Part shown: in pieces, positions 46,667 to 56,338 of the stretch
Layout of the letters: every line of letters begins with the position of its first letter
Position numbering within the stretch: position 1 is the stretch's first letter
Assembly (NCBI GenBank): GCA_963837285.1
Contig: CAWIMS010000005.1
Location: forward strand, 620,001 to 684,000
Source of the DNA: Planosporangium sp963837285
GTDB taxonomy: Bacteria; Actinomycetota; Actinomycetes; Mycobacteriales; Micromonosporaceae
Direction of reading: 5' to 3'
DNA: 64,000 nt
Made by a program: the position numbers and the translations under genes
Notes under the pieces: generated by a model
Databases searched by the model: none
Told to the model about the DNA's origin: nothing
What the model saw: only the letters and a program-made list of their open reading frames with translations

Positions 46667-47035
46667 GTGTTGCGCGTCGGTCCGAGACTTTCGGCGGTCA
46701 TCATCGGCGCCGCCCTGGCCTTCGTCCTGGCAGCCGGGTCGGTTGCCGTTCATCGACCGGAGCGGATGGTCGTGGGCAACATGTGCGACACCACCAGGGA
46801 CAACCCCTTCGGGTACTGCTACCAGCAGTTGCCGACCGGTGGGTGGCCGTTCGCCTTCCTCTACGACAGTCCGGGCACGTCAGTGCGGGGCCGGCTCGGG
46901 GCGGAGGACGTCTTCAAGCCAGGATGGTTCCTGCTCGATGCGGCGATCTTCGGCCTGTTGCCGGCCCTTGGCGCGGTGATCCTCGGCAGGAGGCGCCGGA
47001 CGACTCATGAGAACGTCAGGCAATCCTCGTCCTGA
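46667..47035 (+). CDS. Two-helix membrane protein with extracellular Cys loop
   Basis: A 122-residue protein: helix 1 at VIIGAALAFVLAAGSVAV, then a 60-residue loop with two Cys (NMCDTTRDNPFGYCYQQLPT), then helix 2 at FLLDAAIFGLLPALGAVI and a basic tail. The two Cys suggest a disulfide outside the cell. No family recognised. It converges with the next gene and their 3' ends overlap by 31 bp. Confidence 0.6.
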   Translation: MLRVGPRLSAVIIGAALAFVLAAGSVAVHRPERMVVGNMCDTTRDNPFGYCYQQLPTGGWPFAFLYDSPGTSVRGRLGAEDVFKPGWFLLDAAIFGLLPALGAVILGRRRRTTHENVRQSSS

Positions 47036-47631
47036 CCGCGCTGCCCGAGCAGGACGTACTTGAGCCTCGACCGGTCCCGCACGGCGCCGTCTGTCCGGGG
47101 GCGCGTCGTGGAGCCGTTGATCGTGAACTCGAACTCGACGAAGACGAAGTGGTAGACGGCGTTCGGATTGCCCGGCACCGGGGCGGAGAAGCCGCCGAAC
47201 AGGTCGACCTGCTCCTGCGGACCGCCCAGCTCGGGGTTGTCCACGCTCGGGTACGCGGCGGTGATGTCGGCGACCGTCGCTCCAGCCCCGATGCCTTCCG
47301 GGGTCCGGGTCCGTTCCGGCGGGCCGGCCAGACCCACGATCCCATGGTCGCGGGAGAAGTGAATGGTGACGCCGTAGGCCTCCTGGACGCTGCATTTCGT
47401 GCTGTCTTTGGACCTGATGGCCTCGCCGGTGGCGGCGGCCTGCTGTGGTGACATCCCGAGCCGGAGCTTGCCGATGCCGGTCGGGCCGAGCACCAACTGC
47501 CGGTGGTCGTTGCTACGCGCGAGCTCGGCCTGCCCGTCGCGAACATTGCGGACCACGTAGTAGCCGGTCGCGACGAGCAGGCACACCAGGAGCAGGTTGC
47601 CGACATAGGCAACGACACGCATCGGTCGCAT
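47005..47631 (-). CDS. Membrane-anchored extracytoplasmic protein
   Basis: A 208-residue protein with one N-terminal helix (VVAYVGNLLLVCLLVATGYY) and an external domain holding GIGKLRLGMSPQQAAATGEA, a repeat-like motif common in actinobacterial cell-surface proteins, then DGAVRDRSRLKYVLLGQRGQ. The ATG at 47631 follows GGAGGACCG. Function unknown. The 3' end overlaps the convergent gene. Confidence 0.6.
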   Translation of the reverse strand: MRPMRVVAYVGNLLLVCLLVATGYYVVRNVRDGQAELARSNDHRQLVLGPTGIGKLRLGMSPQQAAATGEAIRSKDSTKCSVQEAYGVTIHFSRDHGIVGLAGPPERTRTPEGIGAGATVADITAAYPSVDNPELGGPQEQVDLFGGFSAPVPGNPNAVYHFVFVEFEFTINGSTTRPRTDGAVRDRSRLKYVLLGQRGQDEDCLTFS

Positions 47632-47695
47632 CGGTCCTCCCCAGGACTGCGGTGACGGCGAATCATAGCCGGACCGCGGGACCGGCGCGGGCCCG

Positions 47696-48256
47696 TCAGC
47701 CGCGCTGGTACTGCTCGACCACGACCTGACCGTCCACGGTGCGCGAGTCGACCAGTCGCAGGTTGATGCGCTCTTTCGGCTCGCCGAACAGCCGCCGGCC
47801 CCCACCGAGCACGACCGGATGCACGGCGACGTGGTACTCGTCGATCAGGCCCAGCTCGGTCAGCGCCGCCGCCACGCCCGCGCCGCCGGTCAGCAGGAGG
47901 TCACGGCCCTCCTCCGCCTTCAGCGCGGTGACCTCCTCAGCCAGGTCGGCACCGATGACACGGCTGGTCCACCCGTCGCCGGGGTAGCTCCGGGAGAAAA
48001 CGATCTTCGGGGTGGCGCGCCAGAACGGGGCGAAGCTCGCGACATGCGGGTCGTCGGACATCGACTCGGCGTTCGGCCAGAACCCGACCATCATCTGCCA
48101 CACCGGTCGCCCGAACAGCAGGGTGTCGACCCGTCGATCGAGGCCCTCCGAGTACGCCGACAACTCCGGCCCCATCACCGGCCAGTCGAACTCGCCGTTC
48201 GGCCCGTCGATGAAACCGTCCACCGACGTGTGCACCCAGTAAATGATCTTTCGCAT
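47696..48256 (-). CDS. DHFR-like (RibD C-terminal fold) reductase
   Basis: A 186-residue protein: MRKIIYWVHTSVDGFIDGPN (NADPH site with SVDG), TLLFGRPVWQMMVGFWP, KIVFSRSYPG, RDLLLTGGAGVAAALTELGL and DEYHVAVHPVVLGGGRRLFG. All blocks of the DHFR-like family are present, unlike the truncated relative at 30681. It likely reduces a pteridine-like or other small substrate with NADPH; the substrate is unknown. Confidence 0.85.
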   Translation of the reverse strand: MRKIIYWVHTSVDGFIDGPNGEFDWPVMGPELSAYSEGLDRRVDTLLFGRPVWQMMVGFWPNAESMSDDPHVASFAPFWRATPKIVFSRSYPGDGWTSRVIGADLAEEVTALKAEEGRDLLLTGGAGVAAALTELGLIDEYHVAVHPVVLGGGRRLFGEPKERINLRLVDSRTVDGQVVVEQYQRG

Positions 48257-48830
48257 GACTACTCCTCAGCTCCGTGTTCTCGTACCTACACAGACAGGTC
48301 GGAGCCGTCCCCCGATCCTCGACATCAGTACGACAGGTTTCGCGGCGATCCGCAGACACGGGCGGGTACCTATTTCCCAAGCAATTGACATCGATGGAAT
48401 AGGCCGTTCGCATAGTTGACAGGTCAGTTAAATAAATCGTACGTTGCCGATGGATCAGATCCGCGACTTCGTCGCTTCGCCGCTTCTCCCGCCAAGGTGG
48501 CGCCAGCGGTGTGGGCGTTTGTGGGAACCGCCCTCGCCGCCGGCAGTGACTCGCATGCCGACTCACGCCTGGGAGAGTGCCGGCAATGCTCCGACGACTC
48601 CAAAACCCGATCACCACCGTCGCCGCCGTCGCCGCCATGACCGTCGAACGGTCAGCGGCCGCCACGGCGACGGCCCACCCGCGCGACCATGCCGCCATCG
48701 GTAGGGACCCGGCCAACGACACGGCGGCCGCTGGCCGCGCCACCCCGGCGTTCCCGCGCGCCACCGGGACCACGGCGAGCCGATCGGCGACGCCAACCGT
48801 CACCATCTCGATGTGCAGTAGGGGGCACTC
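48257..48830. other. Promoter-rich intergenic stretch before the GH29-like gene
   Basis: About 570 bp. It holds two TTGACA boxes (48385 and near 48415), an ACATCGATGG core (48388-48397) like the palindrome before GH92, and an AT-rich patch around 48425-48440. Open frames here (for example one from about 48594) have no family character and I do not accept them as genes. Confidence 0.4.
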
Positions 48831-51389
48831 GTGATCCACACCGAACATCGAACCCGGCTCCGCCGGCTCGCCTACCTTCTCGTCGTCGCGCTGGTCGCGG
48901 CGGCCGGCGCCAGCTGGCTGGTACCGTCCACGCCCGCGCACGCCGATCTGCAGAATCCGCGGCAGAACTTCCTGCGCTCCTCGACGGCCGGCTTGTTCCT
49001 GCACTGGGGCGAGCGCACCAACCCCGGGTACACGAGCTGCACGTCGTGGGAGAACGCGGTCACCGGCGGCGGCTGGAGTGCCGACTACTGGGTGAGCGAG
49101 GCGCAGAAGCTGCACGCCAGCTACCTGGTGTTGGCCACGTTCCACAGCCGGCTCGGGTACGCCCGGCCGTGGCCGTCGAAGGTGCCGGGCAGCTGCGCGA
49201 CCAAGCGGGACTTCCTGGGGGAGCTGATCACCGCGGCGCACAACAAGGGTCTGGAGGTCATCCTGTACATGACCGACGACCCGCAGTGGCACGACGAAGG
49301 CGGCCACGAGTGGCTGGACTCGTCGGCGTACTCGTCCTACAAGGGCCACAGCGTCAACCTGACCACGCGTGACGGGTTCGGGCAGTTCAGCTACGACACC
49401 TTCTTCGACGCCATGTCCAGCCACCCGACGCTGGACGGGTTCTGGATCGACAACGACAACCAGTACTGGCTCGACCACAACCTGTACCAGCAGATCTACC
49501 AGCTGCACCCGAACATGACGATCAGCAACAACAACGAAGACACCCCGATCATGGACATGATCAGCAACGAACAGAAGACCGGCATGACCCCCGCCTACGA
49601 CATGCCCCAGGCCTACTACACCGCCCAGCCCCGGCTGACCGAAGCCGACTACAAACTGCCCAGCAGCGGCGCGTGGTGGTACGACGGGTCGAACTCCAGC
49701 GTCAACTACGGCCTCAACATCGGCCGGTACATCGCCAACGCCGGCAACAACGTGCTGTCACTGATGGCCGAGACCGCGATGGTCAACGGGCACTTCCCGT
49801 CCAACCAGGTCAACTTCAACAACGTCATGAACACCTACCTGCCCCCGATCTGGGAGTCGATCGGCAACACCTACGGCGGCGGGTTCATGTACGGCGGCAT
49901 GCCGGGCGGCAACTTCGGCAGCGGCGCCTACGGGTACACCACGATCAGCAAATCCAACCCGAACACCCAGTACATCCACGTCATCACGAAACCGTCCGGC
50001 TCGACGTTCCGGCTACGGGACAGCGGATACGCCGTCTCCAAGGTGACCAACCTGCGCACCGGGGCGAACATCTCGTTCAGCCAGGCCAACGGCTACCTCA
50101 CGCTGTCCGGGATCGGTAGCTGGGACCAGTACGACACGGTGTTCAAGGTACAGATGTCCGACCGCACCGGAATCACCACCGGCGTCACCGCGTCGGCCAA
50201 CGCATCCGCCAGCGGACACGCCGCCACCAACCTGGTCGACGGCTCATACCTCAACTACTGGCAGTCCAACGGCAGCCTGCCCGCGACCCTCACCCTCGAC
50301 CAAGGATCCGCCCAACACATCGCCTACCTCGCGGTCAACCAACGCGAGGACACCATCACCCAGACCGCCTCGTCATCGCGACGCATCCACGCGTACACGA
50401 TCCAGACCAGCAACAACGGCAACAACTGGAGCACCGCCAAGACCGGCAACCTGCCCAACGCCCGGGGCGCCCAGTTCATCGACGTCGACGCCACCGCCAG
50501 ATACATCCGGCTCGTCGTCAACAGCATGTACTCGTCGACCAAGACGCTACGCATCGACGAACTGTGGCTCGGCAACGCCTACGCCAACGGCGACACCACC
50601 CCGCCCCCGCCCCCACCGCAGGGTCGCTACGAGGCCGAAACCGGGGTGTGTCAGGGCACCATCGACTCCGACCACACCGGGTTCTCGGGTACCGGATTCT
50701 GCAACACGACGAACGCGGCCGGGGCGGCGATGACCTGGACGGTAACCCCGGACAGCGCCGGCTCTGCCACGCTGACCATCGGCTACTCCAACGGCACGAC
50801 CACCAACCGGCCGGCCACGGTCACCGTCAACGGAACCGTCGTGGGAACGTTCGATTTCGCGCCCACGGCGTCGTGGGACACCTGGGCCACGATCAGCGTC
50901 CCCACGAGCCTCGTCGCGGGCGGCAACACGGTCGCGGTCGCCGGTACGACAGCGGCCGGTGCCGCCAACCTCGACTACCTCGATGTCGGTCAGGCGGGGC
51001 CGCCGCCTCCTCCCCCGAGCCGCTTCGAGGCTGAGTCCGGCACCTGCCAGGGCACGATCGACTCCAATCACACCGGGTTCTCGGGTACCGGGTTCTGCAA
51101 CACCACCAACGCGGTCGGCGCCGCGATGCAGTGGACGGTCAACGCCGCTGACGCCGGCGGCGCCACACTCGCCATCCGGTACTCCAACGGCACCACCACC
51201 AACCGGCCGGCCACGGTCGCCGTCAACGGAACGGTCATAGGCACGCTCGATTTCGCGCCGACGGCGTCGTGGGACACCTGGGCCACCGCCAACGTCGCCG
51301 CCACCCTCAACGCCGGTGCCAACGCAGTCACCGTCACCTCGACCACGGCCGACGGCACGGCCAACCTCGACTACGTCGAGATCGGCTGA
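48831..51389 (+). CDS. Secreted GH29-like glycosidase with F5/8C and two CBM35 modules
   Basis: An 852-residue protein. A signal peptide (LAYLLVVALVAAAGASWLVP) is followed by a TIM-barrel catalytic domain resembling alpha-L-fucosidases: TAGLFLHWGERTNPGY, LEVILYMTDDPQWHD and DGFWIDNDNQYWLD with the probable nucleophile Asp. The HHDGF motif typical of GH29 is not conserved, so fucose specificity is uncertain. A CBM32-like F5/8C module (about 440-585) and two CBM35 modules (about 598-720 and 730-852) follow, joined by Pro-rich linkers. It probably trims plant or fungal glycans outside the cell. Confidence 0.75.
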   Translation: MIHTEHRTRLRRLAYLLVVALVAAAGASWLVPSTPAHADLQNPRQNFLRSSTAGLFLHWGERTNPGYTSCTSWENAVTGGGWSADYWVSEAQKLHASYLVLATFHSRLGYARPWPSKVPGSCATKRDFLGELITAAHNKGLEVILYMTDDPQWHDEGGHEWLDSSAYSSYKGHSVNLTTRDGFGQFSYDTFFDAMSSHPTLDGFWIDNDNQYWLDHNLYQQIYQLHPNMTISNNNEDTPIMDMISNEQKTGMTPAYDMPQAYYTAQPRLTEADYKLPSSGAWWYDGSNSSVNYGLNIGRYIANAGNNVLSLMAETAMVNGHFPSNQVNFNNVMNTYLPPIWESIGNTYGGGFMYGGMPGGNFGSGAYGYTTISKSNPNTQYIHVITKPSGSTFRLRDSGYAVSKVTNLRTGANISFSQANGYLTLSGIGSWDQYDTVFKVQMSDRTGITTGVTASANASASGHAATNLVDGSYLNYWQSNGSLPATLTLDQGSAQHIAYLAVNQREDTITQTASSSRRIHAYTIQTSNNGNNWSTAKTGNLPNARGAQFIDVDATARYIRLVVNSMYSSTKTLRIDELWLGNAYANGDTTPPPPPPQGRYEAETGVCQGTIDSDHTGFSGTGFCNTTNAAGAAMTWTVTPDSAGSATLTIGYSNGTTTNRPATVTVNGTVVGTFDFAPTASWDTWATISVPTSLVAGGNTVAVAGTTAAGAANLDYLDVGQAGPPPPPPSRFEAESGTCQGTIDSNHTGFSGTGFCNTTNAVGAAMQWTVNAADAGGATLAIRYSNGTTTNRPATVAVNGTVIGTLDFAPTASWDTWATANVAATLNAGANAVTVTSTTADGTANLDYVEIG

Positions 51390-51431
51390 GCGGAGCGCAC
51401 CACCGCCAACACACACTCGAAGTGGGGCAGC

Positions 51432-53213
51432 ATGAGAAGGCGGACAAAGGCAATCACGGTACTGGCGAGCGCGGTGGCGCTGGCCACGGCAGCGGTCATG
51501 ACCGCGGCCGTCGCGGGCGCCGCGACGGCGGCCAGGTACGAGGCTGAGGACGGGGTCTGCCAGGGCACCATCGACTCCGACCACGCCGGGTTCACCGGCA
51601 CCGGATTCTGCAACACCACCAACGCGGTCGGCGCCGCGATGCAGTGGACGGTCAGCGCCGCCAGCGCCGGCAGCGCGCGACTGTCCATCCGGTACGCCAA
51701 CGGAACCACAACGAACCGGCCGATGACGGTGACCGTGAACGGCGGCTCGCCGGTCACGCTCACCTTCGCCGGCACCGGGGCGTGGACCACGTGGGCCACG
51801 GCCAGTGTGGCGGTGAACCTGAACGCCGGCGCCAACACGGTGTCGGCCACCTCCACCACCGCCAACGGCGGCCCCAACCTCGACTGGCTGGAGGTGGAGA
51901 CGGTGTCGTCATCCACCTATCAGGCCGAGGACGGCACGATTTTCCACGGCACGGTCGACTCCGACCACGCGGGGTTCACCGGCGCCGGATTCGTCAACCT
52001 CACCAACGAGGTCGGGTCGTATCTGGAGTGGACGAACGTGACCGCCGCCGAGGCCGGCGCCGCCACGTTGACCATCCGGTACGCCAACGGCACCACGGCC
52101 AACCGGCGCACCGATGTCAGCGTCAACGGCGCGACACCGGTCCGGGTCGACTTCCCGGGCACCGGGGCGTGGACCACGTGGGCCACCGCCAACGTGCCGG
52201 TGGATCTGGTCGCGGGTGCCAACACGGTACGGGCGACGTCGGCCACCGCGGACGGCGCGCCGAACATCGACGAGTTGATCGTCGAGACGACCGGTGGCGG
52301 TACGGGTGACACCGAGCCGCCGACCGCGCCGGGCACGCCGAGCCAGGTCAGCATCACCGCCACCAGCGTCACCGTGACCTGGACCGCGTCCACCGACGAC
52401 ACCGGTGTCGCGGGGTACGACCTGGCCAGCGACGGCCAGCCCTGCGGCAGCGTGTCCGGCCAGGTCACCACCGGCACCTGCACCGGGTTGACCGCGAACG
52501 CGGACCACAGCATCACGGTGCGGGCGCGGGACGCGGCCGGTAATGTCTCGCCGCCGAGCGGGGCGCTGGCGGTCCACACGCCGGCCGGCGGTGGCCCGTT
52601 CGGCGATCCGAACCTGGTCTCGATGTTCAACGGCACCAACCTCAACGGGTGGACCCCGCACGCGGCCGGGGCGTGGACGGTGACCGGCGGCGCCATCCAC
52701 GGCAACGGGACCAGCCGGGGCTGGATCTACTACAACCAGCAGGTCGGTACGTTCCGGTGGATCTTCGATGTCCGCCAGGTCAGCGGCAACCACGCGCCGA
52801 CGGTACTGATCTGGGGCACCACCAACCCGATCCGGGACGCGCTGAGCGGTATCCAGTTCCAGCCGCCGAACGGCGGGCACTGGGACTACCGGCCGGGTCA
52901 CAACGACGGCGGCAGCAAGTACTTCACCCAGCTGTCGCACCCGAAGTTCGACATTCACCAGTGGTCGCAGTGCGAGCTGATCGCCAACATGACCACCGGT
53001 ATCGCCCGCATGGCCTGCGGTCCGATCCCGTCCGGCGCCACCACCACCTGCAAGGCGGTCGAGGTGCTCGACTTCAAGGACCCGACCGCCGGTCGCGTCG
53101 GCCCACTGGCCATCCAGGTGCACAACAGCGGCATTCACGACGAGTACAAGGGCCTGTACCTGGAGTCTCCGGTCGTCACCAGCCCGGACCAGTTCATCAC
53201 GACCCACTGCTGA
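51432..53213 (+). CDS. Secreted DUF1080 (GH16-like) protein with two CBM35 and FN3 modules
   Basis: A 593-residue protein: signal peptide (ITVLASAVALATAAVMTAAV), CBM35 at about 34-155 and 160-282, a fibronectin-3 domain (PPTAPGTPSQVSITATSVTV; about 290-388), then a 3-keto-disaccharide hydrolase/DUF1080-like domain (DPNLVSMFNGTNLNGWTPHA; VGPLAIQVHNSGIHDEYKGL). It belongs to the same glycan locus as its neighbours and may bind and process a sugar. ATG 51432, 42 bp after the GH29-like stop, so the two are co-transcribed. A strong hairpin follows. Confidence 0.8.
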   Translation: MRRRTKAITVLASAVALATAAVMTAAVAGAATAARYEAEDGVCQGTIDSDHAGFTGTGFCNTTNAVGAAMQWTVSAASAGSARLSIRYANGTTTNRPMTVTVNGGSPVTLTFAGTGAWTTWATASVAVNLNAGANTVSATSTTANGGPNLDWLEVETVSSSTYQAEDGTIFHGTVDSDHAGFTGAGFVNLTNEVGSYLEWTNVTAAEAGAATLTIRYANGTTANRRTDVSVNGATPVRVDFPGTGAWTTWATANVPVDLVAGANTVRATSATADGAPNIDELIVETTGGGTGDTEPPTAPGTPSQVSITATSVTVTWTASTDDTGVAGYDLASDGQPCGSVSGQVTTGTCTGLTANADHSITVRARDAAGNVSPPSGALAVHTPAGGGPFGDPNLVSMFNGTNLNGWTPHAAGAWTVTGGAIHGNGTSRGWIYYNQQVGTFRWIFDVRQVSGNHAPTVLIWGTTNPIRDALSGIQFQPPNGGHWDYRPGHNDGGSKYFTQLSHPKFDIHQWSQCELIANMTTGIARMACGPIPSGATTTCKAVEVLDFKDPTAGRVGPLAIQVHNSGIHDEYKGLYLESPVVTSPDQFITTHC

Positions 53214-53224
53214 TCGACGCCGGG

Positions 53225-53258
53225 TGGGCGGGACGCTCGCGAAACAGCGTCCCGCCCA
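53225..53258 (+). terminator. Hairpin terminator after the DUF1080 gene
   Basis: A perfect 13-bp stem (53225-53237 with 53246-53258) around an 8-nt loop, 11 bp after the stop. There is no long T-run, as is usual in high-GC actinobacteria. Confidence 0.65.
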
Positions 53259-53395
53259 TCCGCACCCACGGGGAACAACTCAACACAATCGAACATGAGT
53301 CCACCGAATGGCCATCACGACAGAACACATATTGACAGCGGTAGTCATCCGAGGTTTGCTGCCGTTAGACCACCATCGATCCCCGGGAGAGTCGT

Positions 53396-55552
53396 ATGCG
53401 TCCACAATTCACGAGAGCGCGTGCGCTCGTACTGGCGGTCGTCACCGCCGCCGCCGGAGTCCTGGCCGCCGGCGTCCTCATGACGTCCAACGCGTCGGCT
53501 AGTAACAATGGGTTGTCGATCACCCCGGCGATGGGGTGGAGTAGCTGGAGTTTCGTGCGGCGTAACCCGACCGAGGCGACGATCAAGGCGCAGGCCGCGG
53601 CGATGAAGAACAGCGGCCTGTCCTCACACGGGTTCATCTACATCAACGTGGACGACTTCTACCAGAAGTGCGACAGCAACGGGTTCGTGGTCGACGGCTT
53701 CGGCCGGTGGACCGTCGACGCCGCCAAGTTCCCGTCCGGGATGAAAGCCCTCGGCGACTACATCCACGGCCTCGGGCTCAAATTCGGCGTCTACGTCACC
53801 CCCGGCATCCCGCAAAACGCGGTCACCCGCAACACCCCGATCGAAGGCACCTCACTGCACGCCAAAGACATCGCCGACACCAGCAAGACCGAGAAGAACT
53901 ACAACTGCAAACACATGTACTACATCAACTACAACAAGCCCGGCGCCCAGGAATACGTCAACTCCTTCGCCAACATGTTCGCCTCCTGGGGCGCCGACTA
54001 CCTCAAGATCGACGGCGTCGGCGCCGCCGACATCCCCGACGTCCAAGCCTGGGACAAAGCGCTACGCCAGACCAGCCGGCCGATCAACTTCGCCCTATCC
54101 AACAACCTGCCCATCGCCAACGCCACCACCTGGAAACAACTGGCCAACTCCTGGCGCACCCAAGGCGACGTCGAATGCTACTGCTCCGGACAACCCAACG
54201 GCGTCGGCTACCCGCTCACCGACTGGTCGCATGTCAGCGCCCGGTTCAACACCGCGGCGAGTTGGCAGCCCTACGCCGGGCCGGGTGGCTGGAACGACCT
54301 CGACTCGCTGGAGATCGGCAACGGCACCAACAACGGCATCACCACCGACCAACGCCGCTCCCACATGACCCTCTGGGCCATGGCCGCCTCCCCCCTCCTA
54401 CTCGGCACCGACCTCACCCACCTCGACCCCACCGACCAGGCCATGCTCACCAACGACCGGCTCATCGCCGTCGACCAGGACGGCGTGGCCGCCAAACGCA
54501 TCGTCAACAACGGGTCGCAGCAGGTGTTCAGCAAACGCGAAGCCAACGGCGCGTACGTGGTCGCCCTGTTCAACACCGCCACCAGCGGCAACCAAACCGT
54601 CACCGTCAACTGGTCCCAGGTCGGCTTCACCGGCAGCGCCAACGTCACCGACCTCTGGTCCGGGTCAAGCGGCGGCACCGTCACCAACACCTACAGCACC
54701 ACCCTCCGACCCGGCGAAACCCGCCTCATCCGCGCGGAGCCCGGCGGGTCCACGCCACCGCCGCCACCGCCCGGGAACCGGCACGAGGCGGAAAGCGGTA
54801 CGTGTGACGGCACCATCGACTCCGACCACACCGGATTCTCCGGAACCGGCTTCTGCAACACCACCAACACGGTCGGCGCCGCAGCACAGATCACCGTACA
54901 AGCAGACACCGCCGGCCCCGCCACCCTGACCATCCGCTACGCCAACGGCACCACCACCGACCGGCCCATGGACATCATCGTCAACGGCACCGTCGTGTCA
55001 CCCGCGCACTCGTTCCCGGGTACCGGCTCCTGGGACACCTGGACCTCAGCCACCGTCACCGCCAACCTCAACGCCGGCACCAACACCATCCGACTCGTCG
55101 CCACCACCGCGGGCGGCGGCCCCAACCTCGACTACGTGGACGTCGACGAGACCAGCTCGCCACCGCCTCCGCCGTCCGGGTCCCGGGCCGAGGTGGAAAG
55201 CGGTACCTGTGACGGCACCATCGACTCCGACCACACCGGATTCTCCGGAACCGGCTTCTGCAACACCACCAACGCCGTCGGAGCCGCCGCACAGCTCACC
55301 GTACAAGCCGACACCGCCGGATCCGCCACCCTGACCATCCGCTACGCCAACGGCACCACCACCGACCGACCGATGGACATCATCGTCAACGGCACCACCG
55401 TCGCCGCCGCCCACCCCTTCCCCAACACCGGCAGCTGGGACACCTGGACCTCAGCCACCGTCACCGCCAACCTCAACGCCGGCACCAACACCATCCGACT
55501 CGTCGCCACCACCGCGGGCGGCGGCCCCAACCTCGACTACGTGGAAAGCTAG
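53396..55552 (+). CDS. Secreted GH27 alpha-galactosidase with two CBM35 modules
   Basis: A 718-residue protein: signal peptide (ALVLAVVTAAAGVLAAGVLM), then a GH27 TIM barrel with NGLSITPAMGWSSWSFV, the nucleophile Asp in ADYLKIDGVGAADIPD, and the acid/base region GGWNDLDSLEIGNGTNNGI. A beta-sandwich C-domain (about 390-455) and two CBM35 modules (about 462-583 and 597-718) follow, the latter nearly identical at DNA level. It cleaves terminal alpha-galactose (or alpha-N-acetylgalactosamine) from plant galactomannans or glycolipids. It has its own promoter after the upstream terminator. Confidence 0.92.
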   Translation: MRPQFTRARALVLAVVTAAAGVLAAGVLMTSNASASNNGLSITPAMGWSSWSFVRRNPTEATIKAQAAAMKNSGLSSHGFIYINVDDFYQKCDSNGFVVDGFGRWTVDAAKFPSGMKALGDYIHGLGLKFGVYVTPGIPQNAVTRNTPIEGTSLHAKDIADTSKTEKNYNCKHMYYINYNKPGAQEYVNSFANMFASWGADYLKIDGVGAADIPDVQAWDKALRQTSRPINFALSNNLPIANATTWKQLANSWRTQGDVECYCSGQPNGVGYPLTDWSHVSARFNTAASWQPYAGPGGWNDLDSLEIGNGTNNGITTDQRRSHMTLWAMAASPLLLGTDLTHLDPTDQAMLTNDRLIAVDQDGVAAKRIVNNGSQQVFSKREANGAYVVALFNTATSGNQTVTVNWSQVGFTGSANVTDLWSGSSGGTVTNTYSTTLRPGETRLIRAEPGGSTPPPPPPGNRHEAESGTCDGTIDSDHTGFSGTGFCNTTNTVGAAAQITVQADTAGPATLTIRYANGTTTDRPMDIIVNGTVVSPAHSFPGTGSWDTWTSATVTANLNAGTNTIRLVATTAGGGPNLDYVDVDETSSPPPPPSGSRAEVESGTCDGTIDSDHTGFSGTGFCNTTNAVGAAAQLTVQADTAGSATLTIRYANGTTTDRPMDIIVNGTTVAAAHPFPNTGSWDTWTSATVTANLNAGTNTIRLVATTAGGGPNLDYVES
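54782..55546 (+). repeat. Tandem DNA duplication of the CBM35 module in the GH27 gene
   Basis: Two copies of about 360 bp, offset by 405 bp (54782-55141 and 55187-55546), are nearly identical by eye over long stretches, including the third codon position (for example the segment coding for TIDSDHTGFSGTGFCNTTN). They are joined by a Pro-rich linker. A recent duplication, or conversion keeping them alike. Confidence 0.75.
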
Positions 55553-55561
55553 GGCGTACCC

Positions 55562-55597
55562 GCTCGCCCCTGACGCGGACCAGCGTCGGGGGCGAGC
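55562..55597. terminator. Bidirectional terminator between GH27 and response regulator
   Basis: A 15-bp stem with one mismatch (55562-55576 with 55583-55597) around a 6-nt loop, followed by TTT, lies between the two convergent genes. Confidence 0.75.
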
Positions 55598-55657
55598 TTT
55601 GCCCGGGGGCGCGGCCTGGGCCGCCCGGGCCGGCCGGCTCCGGCGGCCGAAGCCCGT

Positions 55658-56338
55658 TCAGCCGGTCAGGCCGGCGTCGTGGGCGAGCAACGCGATCTGG
55701 GTACGGTTGTTGAGGTTCAGCTTGTCGAGTATCCGCGAAACGTGGGCTTTCACGGTCGCGACGCTCATGAACAGCTCGCTGCCGATCTCGGTGTTGGACC
55801 TGCCCCGCCCCACGGCCACGGCCACCTCCCGTTCCCTGTCGCTGAGCTGGCTCAGGACGCTTCTGGCGTGCCGTCGCCGGGCGTCGGCGCCGGTGTCGGA
55901 GATGTGGGCGATCAGTTGCCGGGTCACGGTCGGCGACAGGATCGGCTCGCCGGCGGACACCCGCGATATCGCGCGCAGAATGTCGGCGGGCGGGGTGTGT
56001 TTGAGCAGAAAGCCGCTGGCGCCGGCACGCAACGCGCGGAGCACGTACTCGTCGGCGTCGAAGGTGGTCAGCACGATGACCTCAGGCGGGTCGGGTCGGG
56101 CGCGGAGCAGTTCGGTGGCGGCGATGCCGTCGAGCGTGGGCATCCGGATGTCCATCAGCACCACGTTCGGGGCGTAGGCGTCCACCGCGGCGGCCACCTC
56201 TGTACCGTCGGCCGCCTCACCCACCACCGTCAGGTCGGCCGAGCCGCTGATGATCATCGCGAGGCCGGTCCGGACGAGCGGGTCGTCATCGACGATGAGG
56301 ACCCGTACCGCGGCGTTCACCTCGGCCATGGCAGCCAT
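55658..56338 (-). CDS. NarL/LuxR-family response regulator
   Basis: A 226-residue regulator. The receiver domain has RVLIVDDDPLVRTGLAMIIS with the acidic pocket, phosphoacceptor Asp in VVLMDIRMPTLDG, and the switch/Lys end FLLKHTPPADILRA. A LuxR-type HTH is at the C-terminus: LSDREREVAVAVGRGRSNTE then VATVKAHVSRILDKLNLNNR. It is coded by the same operon as the kinase and its start (ATG 56338 or 56329) overlaps the kinase end. It binds DNA when phosphorylated; targets unknown, though the adjacent glycosidases are candidates. Confidence 0.92.
   Translation of the reverse strand: MAAMAEVNAAVRVLIVDDDPLVRTGLAMIISGSADLTVVGEAADGTEVAAAVDAYAPNVVLMDIRMPTLDGIAATELLRARPDPPEVIVLTTFDADEYVLRALRAGASGFLLKHTPPADILRAISRVSAGEPILSPTVTRQLIAHISDTGADARRRHARSVLSQLSDREREVAVAVGRGRSNTEIGSELFMSVATVKAHVSRILDKLNLNNRTQIALLAHDAGLTG

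Noticed and set aside
48594..48834. An 80-codon frame before the GH29-like gene
   Set aside because: Low-complexity Ala/Thr/Arg sequence with no binding site or family; both strands are open by composition alone.
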